Notes: a model not told the origin generated them from the letters alone. 64,000 nucleotides of DNA from Paenibacillus sp. 481 (GCF_021223605.1 NZ_CP075175.1:1325001-1389000); one strand, 5' to 3'; shown: positions 35,707 through 45,244, counted from the first letter of the stretch. Numbers and translations: made by a program.

Positions 35707-36780
35707 ATGAAACGACACGTCATCTTAGGTGGCGGCTACGGCGGTTTGGCCATTATACATCGCTTGCTGGAAGAAGAATTGCCTTCCGACGTTCAACTTA
35801 TTCTTGTAGATCGTATGCCTTATTCAGGTTTAAAGACCGAATATTACGCACTGGCCGCTGGAACAGTGTCTGATGTAGACGTGCGGGTCAGCTTTCCGAA
35901 CGACCCGCGTCTACATATTCATTATGGGACGATTGCAAGCATTGACTTGGAAGCGAAGCTCGTTCACTTTGACAATGACGACCCGCTTCCTTATGACAGC
36001 TTAGTTATCGGTCTCGGCTGTACAGACCGTTTTCACGGCATCCCAGGTGCTGATGTATATGGAAACAGTATTCAAACGTTGTCTAGTACACGCCAGACAT
36101 TCCAGCTGCTTAACGACTTGAAGCCTTACGGTCAAGTCACAATCGTTGGCGGTGGGCTCAGCGGCGTGGAAATTGCTGCTGAACTACGGGAGAGCCGTTC
36201 GGATTTGAACATCCGCCTTATGGACCGCGGAGAACGCGTGCTGTCTCCGTTTCCAGCAAAGGTGTCACGCCAAGTGGCGGATTGGTTCCAAGAACACCAA
36301 ATCGAGTTGCGTTCACATATCAATGTGAGCCGCTTAGAACAAGGTGTTATCTATAACCGTCAACAAAGCGGCGAGGAAGAAATGGTATCGGACGTAACGG
36401 TGTGGACGGCAGGCATCCAGCCTGTGGCAGTCGTACAGGCTCTTCAGGTGCCTAAAGATCCGTCAGGTCGCGTGCTACTCAACGAATATCATCAAATACC
36501 AGACTATCCTAACGTGTATGTTGTGGGTGACTGCGCTAGCTTGCCGTTCGCGCCAAGTGCGCAGGCAGCGGGAGCTCAAGGCGAACAGATCGCCGATGTG
36601 ATGCGTGCTTTGTGGAAAGGTGAAACTCCTAACCTTGGCCGTATCAAGCTAAAAGGTATACTCGGTTCCCTTGGCAAAAAGTCGGGCTTCGGCATGGTAG
36701 GAACTCGTGCCATGTTCGGCTATATTCCGCGTGTCATTAAGAGCGGCGTGCTTTGGATGTCCAAACGACATAAAGGTTAA
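35707..36780 (+). CDS. NADH dehydrogenase-like flavoprotein (YutJ type)
   Basis: A 357-residue pyridine-nucleotide-disulfide oxidoreductase of the NDH-2 superfamily. FAD motif VILGGGYGGLAIIHRL is at the N-terminus, NAD(P) motif TIVGGGLSGVEIAAEL in the middle and second FAD motif VYVVGDCASLPF later; the C-terminal region lacks the long membrane anchor of Ndh but keeps a basic tail. Closest to Bacillus YutJ by context: YuzB-like and NifU-like genes follow it. RBS AGGGGGAAG. The electron acceptor is unknown; the 235 bp before it hold nothing I recognise. Confidence 0.85.
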   Translation: MKRHVILGGGYGGLAIIHRLLEEELPSDVQLILVDRMPYSGLKTEYYALAAGTVSDVDVRVSFPNDPRLHIHYGTIASIDLEAKLVHFDNDDPLPYDSLVIGLGCTDRFHGIPGADVYGNSIQTLSSTRQTFQLLNDLKPYGQVTIVGGGLSGVEIAAELRESRSDLNIRLMDRGERVLSPFPAKVSRQVADWFQEHQIELRSHINVSRLEQGVIYNRQQSGEEEMVSDVTVWTAGIQPVAVVQALQVPKDPSGRVLLNEYHQIPDYPNVYVVGDCASLPFAPSAQAAGAQGEQIADVMRALWKGETPNLGRIKLKGILGSLGKKSGFGMVGTRAMFGYIPRVIKSGVLWMSKRHKG

Positions 36781-36799
36781 TGCAAAGGGAGCAGCGACA

Positions 36800-37054
36800 T
36801 CAATCGATGTCTAACTGCTCCCATGCTTTTATCTCATCTATTTTTTCCATAATTTTAGTCATGAGTTCATCTGATGATTGCGCAGTTAACATATCCCCAT
36901 TCACATAAGCAAACGGGAACATATAACATTCACCGCAATTTCCTAAGCAACCATATTCCAATACATCGACATCTGGATTCTGCTCCAACTGTTTTAGAAC
37001 TTCATCTGTACCGTGATGCATGTTGTTTACGCAAAATTCAACCATTGGACGCAT
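36800..37054 (-). CDS. YuzB family (DUF1450) protein
   Basis: An 84-residue protein that begins MRPMVEFCVNN and holds VLEYGCLGNCGECYMFPFA, with cysteines in a thioredoxin-like ferredoxin arrangement; both parts match Bacillus YuzB. ATG 37054 follows GGAGG at about 9 nt; the longer ORF to 37333 is an antisense artefact over the NifU gene. It is convergent with yutJ and divergent from the NifU-like gene. Function unknown; a role in Fe-S or redox metabolism is suggested by neighbours. Confidence 0.85.
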   Translation of the reverse strand: MRPMVEFCVNNMHHGTDEVLKQLEQNPDVDVLEYGCLGNCGECYMFPFAYVNGDMLTAQSSDELMTKIMEKIDEIKAWEQLDID

Positions 37055-37145
37055 TTTCCAAATCCTCCACCCTGTTCTTATGCCTTTGAAAACGCATAGG
37101 TTTATAATATAATAAAAGTAGCATGGATGAAAGGAGTTGGCATAA

Positions 37146-37391
37146 ATGAGCGAAAATACACAAGCTCCGATGTATGATGAGGTGCTGGAAGTGTTGGATA
37201 AACTGCGTCCGTTCTTGCAACGTGACGGCGGCGATGTTGAATTGGTTGAAATCGAGGACGGCATCGTTAAGTTGCGTCTTATGGGTGCTTGCGGCAGCTG
37301 CCCAAGCTCCACAATTACGCTTAAAGCGGGCATCGAGCGCGCTTTGGTAGAAGAAGTTGAAGGCGTAATCGAAGTCGTACAAGTATTCTAA
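37146..37391 (+). CDS. NifU-like Fe-S scaffold/carrier (YutI)
   Basis: An 81-residue NifU C-terminal-type (Nfu) protein. The CxxC motif in [16 protein letters not shown] binds a bridging 4Fe-4S cluster in a dimer, and the helical N-terminal half ([25 protein letters not shown]) is typical. RBS AAAGGAG 9 nt before ATG. It is the Bacillus yutI counterpart, divergent from the YuzB gene, with a strong terminator behind it. Confidence 0.93.
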   Translation: MSENTQAPMYDEVLEVLDKLRPFLQRDGGDVELVEIEDGIVKLRLMGACGSCPSSTITLKAGIERALVEEVEGVIEVVQVF

Positions 37392-37407
37392 TTCGATTCA
37401 TTATCAA

Positions 37408-37457
37408 AGAAAGAGTCTTACTTCGCATCATGCGAAGCAAGACTCTTTCTTTTTTTA
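37408..37457 (+). terminator. Terminator after the NifU-like gene
   Basis: Very long hairpin with arms AGAAAGAGTCTT and AAGACTCTTTCT plus an inner CTTCGCAT/ATGCGAAG stem (37408-37451), followed by TTTTTTT. Confidence 0.9.
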
Positions 37458-37486
37458 TGGGAGCATTTAATGAGACTTAATGAGCT

Positions 37487-38686
37487 TTAATGAATTTTCA
37501 GTGAGCTTTCATTGTGTGTCCATTGCGCTTGAGCCTTCTTGGCATTGTTCAGCTTCATTCCGCATGCGATAACTTGAGCAATGTTACGTGCTGTACGCTC
37601 CATATTGTCAGCAGCAGCTGCCAACGCATCGTTCAACGTGCACACCCCTGGCACAATTGTGAACAGCATATCAATACCGTGCTCATGCACAACGGCACTA
37701 TCGCTGGAAATCGAGCCTGCAATGCCGATAACAGGCAAGCCGTACATTTTGGCTGTCTTGGCGACGCCGATTGGCGTCTTGCCGTAAATCGTTTGCCCAT
37801 CAATGCGGCCTTCGCCTGTAATGACGATATCCGCAGTCTGCATGTACCCTTGCAATTGCGTCGCTTCAATGACGATGCCGACTCCGCGCTTCAGCTCAGC
37901 GTTAAGGAATGCCATCACACCTGCGCCCAGGCCTCCCGCAGCGCCTGCACCTGGCAAATGGGCAACTTCCTTGCCGATGCACTCCATGATTTTGAGTGCA
38001 AGATGGACTAAATTAAAGTCCAGCTGCCGCACCATCTCTGGGGTCGCCCCTTTTTGCGGGCCAAAGACGGCTGATGCCCCGCGCTCACCTGTAAGCGGGT
38101 TATCTACATCACAAGCGGCCACAAAGACCGTGTCCGCTAGACGTGAGTCCGCATCATCGCTTACGATGCGCTCAATGCTGCCTAGAGCAGCGCCGCCTGC
38201 GCTGATTTCGCTTCCGTCCGCTCGCAGGAAGCGGAAGCCAAGCGCCTGCGCCATGCCTACTCCGCCGTCGTTCGTCGCGCTGCCGCCAAGACCGAGAATG
38301 ATTTTGCGGACGCCTGCATCCAGAGCGGCCTTAATAAGCTGGCCTGTGCCGCGTGTCGTCGTGAGGAGCGGATTACGCTCCTCTGGCGGAACGAGCGCTA
38401 AGCCAGAAGCCGCAGCCATTTCGATGACGGCTGTCTGTCCGTCGCCCAGCAAGCCATAGAAGGCTTGCACCGGCGTACCTAAGGGCCCCGTCACCTCACA
38501 GGTGACGATATGCCCGCCAGTCGCGTCTACGAGCGACTGTACGGTGCCTTCACCGCCATCTGCCATCGGCACCTTAGTAATAGCGGCATTCGGGAACACA
38601 GTCCGTAATCCACGTTCAATAGCTTCACATGCTTCCAATGCCGACAAGCTCTCTTTAAATGAATCGGGAGCTACAACAATGTTCAT
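37487..38686 (-). CDS. glxK: Glycerate kinase (GlxK/GarK family)
   Basis: Phosphorylates D-glycerate to 2- or 3-phosphoglycerate. The 399 residues show the type II glycerate kinase pattern: APDSFKESLSA at the N-terminus, MADGGEGT, GLGGSATNDGGVGMAQALG, GAGAAGGLGAG and ITGEGRIDGQT. AAGGAG is 5 nt before ATG 38686; the upstream ORF extension is ignored. It is last in a cdaR-gntP-glxK set, so imported glycerate or a related sugar acid is the likely substrate. The 3' end and leader are rich in short imperfect repeats. Confidence 0.95.
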   Translation of the reverse strand: MNIVVAPDSFKESLSALEACEAIERGLRTVFPNAAITKVPMADGGEGTVQSLVDATGGHIVTCEVTGPLGTPVQAFYGLLGDGQTAVIEMAAASGLALVPPEERNPLLTTTRGTGQLIKAALDAGVRKIILGLGGSATNDGGVGMAQALGFRFLRADGSEISAGGAALGSIERIVSDDADSRLADTVFVAACDVDNPLTGERGASAVFGPQKGATPEMVRQLDFNLVHLALKIMECIGKEVAHLPGAGAAGGLGAGVMAFLNAELKRGVGIVIEATQLQGYMQTADIVITGEGRIDGQTIYGKTPIGVAKTAKMYGLPVIGIAGSISSDSAVVHEHGIDMLFTIVPGVCTLNDALAAAADNMERTARNIAQVIACGMKLNNAKKAQAQWTHNESSLKIH

Positions 38687-38862
38687 TCCACTCCACTCCT
38701 TCTCCTCTGTCTCTACTTCCATAGCCACAATCCCTTTGTCCAAGGTCATGGCCATCTCAGTCCATCCACGTATCGCCCAATGAGCACTATTAGCACTATG
38801 AGCATTGTGCATCCTATAAGCGCTATGCGACCTACCGTCCAGGCCATTTTATATATGTCTAT

Positions 38863-40131
38863 TTATAGAAACCATCCGAATACACCGAACACAAGCGTCG
38901 AAACGATTGCCAGCACTAAACCGATAGCTGTTTCATAAGGAATAAGCTTCAAACGCTCTTTCATCGCCATATTCACACTGCCGCCTGTAGCATGGAAGAA
39001 GCTTCCGTGCGGCATATGGTCAAACACCGTAGCACCAGCATGAATCATCGCCGCTGCACCTAACGATGCGATACCAAGCTCCATAATCGTTCCACCGAAG
39101 ACCGAGCTGGCAACTGCTGTGCCCGCTGTTGTGGACGCTGTCGCCAAGGACATGAAAGCGCCGCTAATCGGTGCCAGCAAGAAGGGTGGCAAGCCCGAAG
39201 TCGTCAGTCCCTGAATAATAACATCCTTGAGCTGCGAATTCGATATAATGCCTGCAAGTGTGCCCGTTCCAAGTAACATAACTGCCACACCTACCATTTT
39301 ATTCAGTCCAGACACTGCGTAATGGTTCAAATGTTTGATTTTCCCCATGCATAGCGCACCGACAAATCCGCCAAATGGCAACGCTACAATCGGATCAATC
39401 ACGATACCCGCAATTGGGCGCAAAGCTAACAATGCAATTGCAGTCAGCGGAGCAATCATCGCCGCCATAAAGCTCGGCAATTGTTCATGCTAGTTGTCTT
39501 CCGACTCGCTAGCCGTAACCATGCTACCTTTGTTGCTCAATCGTTTTGCGATGAAGTACGTAACCGCCAAGCCGAACAACGCTGGGATAATGCCAGCTGC
39601 CATGACCGAAGTCAATGGTACGTTAAACGCATCAGCTGCGGAAATCGCATTGGGATTCGGGGACATAATATTGCCCGCCTTACCCCCACCTATCATCGCC
39701 AGCAAAATAGCCAGCTTCGAGATATGCGCTCGCTGCGCAATCGCCAGCGCAATCGGCGCGACCGTAATAACGGCTACGTCAATAAACACCCCTACCGCTG
39801 TCAGTACCATCGTGGCAAATGCTAATGCGAACAACGCACGCGCCTCGCCAACTTTTTTTACAAGCGTTTCCGCAATCGTCTTTGCTCCACCAGACTCGAT
39901 GAGCACGCCCGCTAATATACCTGCCGCCAAAATACGCAGCACCGCTGGAATAATTCCTTTGGCTCCTTCCATCATCAAGTTGATCGAATCGACCATCCCA
40001 ACGCCGCCTACAAGGCCGCCCGCAAGTGCCCCAATCATCATCCCGTATGCAGGTGGTACTTTGCGCAAAATCAGTACAATCGCAACGACCAGCGCCGTGA
40101 GCGCCCCCAGAACGCTTACCGTAACCGTCAT
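38863..40131 (-). pseudogene. GntP-family gluconate/glycerate permease interrupted by in-frame TAG
   Basis: The reading frame from ATG 40131 codes for a 422-residue GntP-type H+ symporter (about 12 helices) but has one amber codon at 39490-39492 (codon 214). Both halves are in the same frame: the first ends ASESEDN, then TAG-His-Glu-Gln, then LPSFMAAMIAPLTAIALLAL, which is the usual start of the second GntP half. The stop sits in the cytoplasmic loop between halves. Likely a recent CAG-to-TAG mutation, a sequencing error or read-through. ATG follows AAGGGGGAG. Membership of the cdaR-glxK cluster suggests glycerate or gluconate as substrate. Confidence 0.8.
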
Positions 40132-40221
40132 GACTTCTCCCCCTTTATCGCCAATCTATCGTGTTCATTTAAGTTTAACTCTTCTTCAGTTATAAAAAAG
40201 TTACACCTATAATGTACCGCG

Positions 40222-40240
40222 ATTTTGAAAGCGCTTCATT
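40222..40240. promoter_or_regulatory. Candidate cre (CcpA) site upstream of gntP
   Basis: Near-palindromic TGAAAGCGCTTCA (40226-40238), one base short of the usual 14-bp cre spacing, in the 187-bp gap between cdaR and gntP. It would fit carbon-catabolite repression of this sugar-acid cluster. Confidence 0.4.
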
Positions 40241-40318
40241 GGGCAAAAAAATGAACTTTCTGTTCGTTCAGCCTACACTTCTTGTGCAAATGAACAAATA
40301 GAAAGCCCTTACATTATT

Positions 40319-41485
40319 CTATGTCGATTCTGCACCACTTCGCTTCTGTAACGCAAACGCCCAGCAGGCACTCATCAATGTAAACAACTCCGCAAAATTG
40401 CGCGGGTCTTTGCCTGTTAGTTCATGAATCCGCTGCAAGCGATAACGCAACGTATTGCGATGAATGGCTAGCTTGTCCGCCACCCGATGCTGCTCACCAC
40501 TCTCTTCAAAATAAAGAGCTAACGTCTGACGCAGCTCCCCACTTCGATCTTCGGCTTCGAACTTGGCCCACAGCTCAACGAACTGCTTCGTAATCCAAGA
40601 TTCGTTCACGTTCGCAACTAACGACTCATTGGGCAGATCATCGCTATAGTACACATGTTGCTGCGGATACACAGCTTTTCCGACCCGTATCGTATCTTGG
40701 GCGGATTGATACGCTGCAATCAAGCCTTCGATGCCCCCGTACGGCTTGCCAACAGCGATGCGAAGCGGGGCAATCTCTTTATCCTCCAGCCATTTTCGAA
40801 TTTGGCGTATTCCATCGCAAATGTCGGAATGCGGCTGACGCTCATGAACATGCTGCTTAAATAGAACCACCTGCTGCGAATTACGAATGGCAATCAAGTC
40901 GATTGCCGAGCGTCCTTCCAGCAAATTAACTACTTTTTTCAACGTATCAAGCGAACTCGAATCATCCATCGCTCTCAATTCCATTATGCATGCCACACGC
41001 ACCTTGTTCGGTTGAAAGCCGATCCGCTGCGCCTGTGTTCGCAAACTAAGCACATCTTTCTCATTCGCATGAATGATCGACAATAAAAAGTCTTCTTTCA
41101 TTCGCTTATCCCACTGTGCCTGTTCCAGCAAATACGTTTGCTCCATATACATTTCAGCGGTCATTTTCACTAGCTCTCCATACTTTGTTACCTCGTTAGG
41201 ATCGCCAGTGATACCAATAACGCCCACGATTTCATCTTGAAATTCGATGACAAGATTAGTGCCTGGCTGCACCCCTTGCAGCTTTGCCGCACTTTCTACA
41301 TCAATTTCAAAGCGCCCTTGCCGCTGAATCGCCAGCAGTGCGCCTTCGTGAATACGATGCAGCCGTGCAACATCGCCCGACCCGATAATTCGTCCATCCC
41401 GATCCATCACATTCACATTGTAGCCAATGACTCGCATCGTACGACGAACCATTTCTTGGGCTAACTGCTTCGTCAGTCGACTCAT
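40319..41485 (-). CDS. cdaR: CdaR-family sugar-diacid/glycerate regulator
   Basis: A 388-residue activator. The N-terminal diacid-recognition domain (about 1-135; GYNVNVMDRDGRIIGSGD and GVIGITGDPNEV) is followed by a GGDEF-like middle part and a C-terminal PucR-type helix-turn-helix (VADKLAIHRNTLRYRLQRI). CdaR proteins switch on glycerate, glucarate and galactarate catabolism. GGGAGGC is 8 nt before the ATG. It lies directly upstream of gntP and glxK in the same direction. Confidence 0.93.
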   Translation of the reverse strand: MSRLTKQLAQEMVRRTMRVIGYNVNVMDRDGRIIGSGDVARLHRIHEGALLAIQRQGRFEIDVESAAKLQGVQPGTNLVIEFQDEIVGVIGITGDPNEVTKYGELVKMTAEMYMEQTYLLEQAQWDKRMKEDFLLSIIHANEKDVLSLRTQAQRIGFQPNKVRVACIMELRAMDDSSSLDTLKKVVNLLEGRSAIDLIAIRNSQQVVLFKQHVHERQPHSDICDGIRQIRKWLEDKEIAPLRIAVGKPYGGIEGLIAAYQSAQDTIRVGKAVYPQQHVYYSDDLPNESLVANVNESWITKQFVELWAKFEAEDRSGELRQTLALYFEESGEQHRVADKLAIHRNTLRYRLQRIHELTGKDPRNFAELFTLMSACWAFALQKRSGAEST

Positions 41486-41528
41486 ATGTATCGCCTCCCA
41501 TCGCCCATCGTGAATTGCTCATCCGTTC

Positions 41529-41590
41529 AGAAAAAAGCGCCTCAATCATACCCAATGCAGCAAGCTGACCGAGTGCCGAAGCGCTTTTTA
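41529..41590 (-). terminator. Terminator of the 41.6-kb SDR gene
   Basis: AAAAAGCGC and GCGCTTTTT arms (41532-41540, 41580-41588) with a long loop of about 40 nt, and T6 on the minus strand. Confidence 0.5.
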
Positions 41591-41594
41591 TGTA

Positions 41595-42374
41595 TTATGT
41601 CTTGGAAATCATCGTCCGAATCGGATCGAGTCCACCAGACACATTGATCGTATTGCCGGTAACAAAGTCTGATTTCCGGTCGCACAAAAACTGAATGACA
41701 CGGGCAATATCTTCACCCGATCCAGGCCGGCCACGCGGCGATTCTGGATCATGAAGATCGGACACATCCTCAATCATCAGCTCCTTGTGTTCGCCACGAA
41801 TATCACCCGGACACACCATATTTACGGTTACCCCGTGGGAAGCTTCCTCCACGGCGAGCGTCTTCGTGAACGACACAAGTCCGACCTTAGCGGCTGCGTA
41901 TACAGCTCGATGCGGCCAAGCTCGTCCTTCTGAAGCGTGACCGAAACCAAAATGAATAATGCGCCCCCACCCTTTTTTTCGCATACTAGGTAGTACGAGA
42001 TGATCAAGGAGCATAACACCTGTCAGATTACCATGAAGCATATACATGATTTCTTCTTCTGTATAATCAACAAATAAGCGGCGCTCACGAATGAACGGAC
42101 CTGCATTGTTTATTACAATATCTGCGCTGCCGAGCTGCTCTTCAATCGTTTGCACTAATTGTTTAATTTGCTCTGGACGTGATACGTCTGCTTGCACAGC
42201 AATGCAACGAACACCTAACTGTTCAATTTCGCGCTGCAACGCAAATGCTTCTTTTTCACTGTTTACATAATTCAATACGATGTTGTAGCCATCTTCTGCA
42301 AGCATAAGTGCGGTCATCTTGCCTAGACCCTTGGCGCTCCCAGTTATAAGGGCTGTTCTTCTCTGCTGTTCCAC
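41595..42374 (-). CDS. SDR-family oxidoreductase with altered catalytic serine region
   Basis: A 259-residue SDR (enoyl-ACP reductase III / FabG-like). The cofactor motif is ITGSAKGLG, NNAG is present and the Tyr-x3-Lys pair is YAAAK. The segment that usually holds the catalytic serine reads IIHFGFGHASEG, so a serine is not at the standard distance from the tyrosine. The GTG at 42374 follows GGAGG at 9 nt. It is monocistronic. Substrate unknown. Confidence 0.82.
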   Translation of the reverse strand: MEQQRRTALITGSAKGLGKMTALMLAEDGYNIVLNYVNSEKEAFALQREIEQLGVRCIAVQADVSRPEQIKQLVQTIEEQLGSADIVINNAGPFIRERRLFVDYTEEEIMYMLHGNLTGVMLLDHLVLPSMRKKGWGRIIHFGFGHASEGRAWPHRAVYAAAKVGLVSFTKTLAVEEASHGVTVNMVCPGDIRGEHKELMIEDVSDLHDPESPRGRPGSGEDIARVIQFLCDRKSDFVTGNTINVSGGLDPIRTMISKT

Positions 42375-42470
42375 GTCATTTAACCTCCTTCGAGCGCTGC
42401 AAGTAGAAACTAACTTTACGATCCAGTATAAAAGATTTGTCAACCTAGAACAACAAGCTGGCCCTCTCCG

Positions 42471-42504
42471 CAAAAAAAGCTGCTGACCCAAGAGGTCAGC
42501 AGCT
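42471..42504 (-). terminator. metNIQ operon terminator
   Basis: Perfect 12-bp stem (42477-42488, 42493-42504) with T7 on the minus strand, after the metQ stop codon. Confidence 0.9.
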
Positions 42505-42527
42505 TCAGCATACTAGAACGATTGCGA

Positions 42528-43370
42528 TTAAAATGCAGTCGTAATCGCACCGTTATACTTATCGTTAATAAATGTTTTTACGTCCTCGGATTGCAAGGCA
42601 GCAAGCAACTTCTTGATCGCATCGCTATCTTTGTTGTCAGAACGAGTCGTAATGATGTTCGAATATGGAGAGTTGAGGCTCTCTTCAATAAACAACGCTT
42701 TTTTCGGGTCTAATTGTGCCTGCAAAGCATAGTTCGTGTTAATGAGTGCCAAATCAAAATCGTCTACAGCTCGTGGCAACATTGCTGCTTCAAGCTCTTT
42801 AAAGTTCAAGTTCTTCTTGTTCTCCGCGATATCGCGAACCGTTGCATTCAGCGTAACGCCGTCTTTCAATTTAATCAAACCTTGCTTTTGCAACAGGAGC
42901 AAGGCACGGCCACCGTTCGTTGCGTCACTTGGAATCGCAACGGTTGCGCCGTCTTGCAGCTCATCCACTTTCGTAATCTTTTTCGAATAAGCACCAAATG
43001 GCTCTACGTGAATGTTAGCAACTGCGACTAGATCGTACTTGTTTTTGGCAACTTGGTCGTCCATATAAGGCTTGTGTTGGAAAAAGTTCGCGTCAAGCTG
43101 CTTCTCATGCAATTGGACGTTCGGCATCACATAGTCCGTATATTCTTTAACTTCCAATTCCACGCCCTGCTCCTTCAATTTAGGAGCAATATGCTTCAAA
43201 ATTTCAGCATGTGGAATAGGTGAAGCGCCAACGACAAGCTTCGTTGTTGCACCTGCGGAACCGGAAGCCGCGTCTTTGCCAGGCTCTGTTCCTGCTTCAG
43301 GTTTACTGCCACAAGCTGCAAGCAGTCCGATCAAAGTGACGAGCGTCAATACAAAAGTCCATTTTTTCAT
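42528..43370 (-). CDS. metQ: Methionine ABC transporter substrate-binding lipoprotein
   Basis: A 280-residue NlpA/MetQ-family lipoprotein: signal peptide with lipobox LLAAC (C20), then a binding domain with the family motifs VGASPIPHAEILKHIAP, YTDYVMPNVQL and DANFFQHKPYMDDQ. It captures D/L-methionine outside the membrane and delivers it to MetNI. ATG 43370 follows AGGGGTAGGA. It is third in metN-metI-metQ, with a 170-bp gap after metI that has several CTATTTG repeats. Confidence 0.94.
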   Translation of the reverse strand: MKKWTFVLTLVTLIGLLAACGSKPEAGTEPGKDAASGSAGATTKLVVGASPIPHAEILKHIAPKLKEQGVELEVKEYTDYVMPNVQLHEKQLDANFFQHKPYMDDQVAKNKYDLVAVANIHVEPFGAYSKKITKVDELQDGATVAIPSDATNGGRALLLLQKQGLIKLKDGVTLNATVRDIAENKKNLNFKELEAAMLPRAVDDFDLALINTNYALQAQLDPKKALFIEESLNSPYSNIITTRSDNKDSDAIKKLLAALQSEDVKTFINDKYNGAITTAF

Positions 43371-43541
43371 GTTAATTCCTACCCCTTTCGAATATAGCGA
43401 ATCATGATTTGTGCATATGGTACCTGCAATTTCGTATGACACGAACTAAATGAAGTAATGAAGTAATTGAGCTATTTGAACTATTTGTGCCTTTTGTGCT
43501 ATTTGAAGCTCCTAAGAGCTAGCTTCCGTATTAAACGACGC

Positions 43542-44213
43542 TTACTTACGCGTATACTTACGTACAAATGCGTCCCCGATCCATTGCAGCACTTGAACCA
43601 TCAGCACAAGTACGATAATGGACACGACCATAACTTCGAACTCATAGCGGTGATAACCGTAACGAATAGCTAAGTCACCTAGGCCACCGCCACCAATAAG
43701 GCCGGACATTGCCGTATACGACACTAGTGTAACAGCTGTAATCGTCGTACCTGCAATGAGACCTGGCATCGCTTCTGGGAGTAGCACCTTACGTACAATT
43801 TGCCACGTTGTCGCACCCATCGCTTGGGCCGCTTCGATGACACCACGATCAACTTCACGCAAGGACGTTTCCACAAGTCGCGCAAAAAATGGCGCTGCCG
43901 CTAACACGAGCGGCGGAATCGTTCCTTCAACCCCGACAGAAGTACCAACGAGCATCCGTGTGAGTGGAATAATTGCAATCATCAAAATGACAAACGGGAC
44001 AGAGCGCAGCACATTGACAATCAGCGATAACATGCTGTATCCAATTGTGGAAGTCGCTCCATTTCCCTTGCTCGCCAAAAACAAAATAACACCGAGTGGC
44101 AAACCAATAATGACTGTGAACAACATTGAAAATCCGAGCATAGACATCGTATCTACTGTTGCCTCAAACACTTCATCCCAATGAACTAAACTAAAATCGA
44201 GTCCGAAAAACAT
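43542..44213 (-). CDS. metI: Methionine ABC transporter permease
   Basis: A 223-residue permease with five hydrophobic helices and the EAA loop EAAQAMGATTWQIVRKVLLP that contacts the ATPase. Its ATG overlaps the metN stop codon by one base (TAATG), so the two are translationally coupled. Typical MetI length and pattern (LVSYTAMSGLIGGGGLGDLA at the end of the channel). It forms the MetN2-MetI2 importer. Confidence 0.95.
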   Translation of the reverse strand: MFFGLDFSLVHWDEVFEATVDTMSMLGFSMLFTVIIGLPLGVILFLASKGNGATSTIGYSMLSLIVNVLRSVPFVILMIAIIPLTRMLVGTSVGVEGTIPPLVLAAAPFFARLVETSLREVDRGVIEAAQAMGATTWQIVRKVLLPEAMPGLIAGTTITAVTLVSYTAMSGLIGGGGLGDLAIRYGYHRYEFEVMVVSIIVLVLMVQVLQWIGDAFVRKYTRK

Positions 44214-45244
44214 TATGCCAGCACCTCCACTTCAAGGCCTTTCGCTTGGAGCGACTTCATTGCCGCAACCATCGAAGCTTCTTCGCCGTCAAGTCGCACG
44301 ACGAGCTGGCCATACGGTACTTCCTTCATTCGTGAAATCGTACCTTGCAAAATGGTAAAGGTGATACCCGCTGCGGTTAGCACTTGGTGCAGCACAGGTT
44401 CGTATGTCACATCACCCAAATAGTCGATTTTGACGACACGTGCATGCGCAGAAGCTTGAGCTTTAAAGGATGCCCATGGCTGCAATTCTGCATCATGACG
44501 CTCCTCCATAATGAACTCACGCGTTACAGGATGCTGTGGTTTCAAGAACACATCCACCACTTTGCCTTGCTCCACAATCTTACCTCCGTGGATAACGCCG
44601 ACACGGTCGCAAATTGCTTGAATTACGTGCATTTCGTGCGTGATAAGCACGATCGTAATGCCAAATTTGCGATTAATGTCGAGCAGCAGCTCCAAAATCG
44701 AATTCGTCGTCTGCGGATCAAGCGCTGACGTCGCTTCGTCGCAGAGCAGCACCTTCGGGTCGTTCGCCAATGCACGTGCGATGCCGACGCGCTGTTTTTG
44801 ACCGCCGGACAGTTGCGACGGATATTTATCACGGTGATCCTCTAAACCAACGAGGCGTAATAAGTCCTCCACCTTGGCCTTAACTTGCTCGGACGAGTTC
44901 TGCTGTAGACGCAGCGGGAATGCAATATTGTCAAACACCGTTGCCGATGACAACAAATTAAAGTGCTGAAAGATCATCCCGATCTTGCGACGCTGCTGCT
45001 GAAGCTCATTCTTGCCTAGCTTCGTTAACTCAACTCCATCTACATGGACCGTGCCTGATGTGGGTGTCTCCAATAAGTTAATGCTGCGTAGCAGTGTACT
45101 TTTACCTGCTCCCGAATGTCCAATAATGCCGTAAATTTCACCCTGCTCTACGTGCAAGCTGACTTCATTTAGGGCAAGCAAGCCGCCATCTTTTCCCTTG
45201 CCTTTACCCTGATAGGATTTGCTAATATGCTCTAATCGAATCAA
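44213..45244 (-). CDS. metN: Methionine ABC transporter ATP-binding protein
   Basis: A 343-residue ATPase: Walker A GHSGAGKST, signature LSGGQKQRVGIARAL, Walker B VLLCDEATSALD and H-loop LITHEMH. The C-terminal NIL (ACT-like) regulatory domain (about 265-343) binds methionine and inhibits transport. The TTG at 45244 is preferred (AAGGTG 9 nt upstream); a GTG twelve bases upstream is possible. First gene of the operon, behind an S-box riboswitch. Confidence 0.95.
   Translation of the reverse strand: MIRLEHISKSYQGKGKGKDGGLLALNEVSLHVEQGEIYGIIGHSGAGKSTLLRSINLLETPTSGTVHVDGVELTKLGKNELQQQRRKIGMIFQHFNLLSSATVFDNIAFPLRLQQNSSEQVKAKVEDLLRLVGLEDHRDKYPSQLSGGQKQRVGIARALANDPKVLLCDEATSALDPQTTNSILELLLDINRKFGITIVLITHEMHVIQAICDRVGVIHGGKIVEQGKVVDVFLKPQHPVTREFIMEERHDAELQPWASFKAQASAHARVVKIDYLGDVTYEPVLHQVLTAAGITFTILQGTISRMKEVPYGQLVVRLDGEEASMVAAMKSLQAKGLEVEVLA

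Noticed and set aside
36800-37333. Long minus-strand ORF (177 codons) ending as YuzB
   Set aside because: The part above 37054 is antisense to the NifU-like gene; the YuzB start at ATG 37054 has its own GGAGG.
37803-38459. Plus-strand ORF of 218 codons opposite glxK, and similar long ORFs opposite sdhA, uvrC, gntP and the liv genes
   Set aside because: They are shadow frames of GC-balanced real genes, with Ser/Pro/Arg-rich translations and no ribosome sites.
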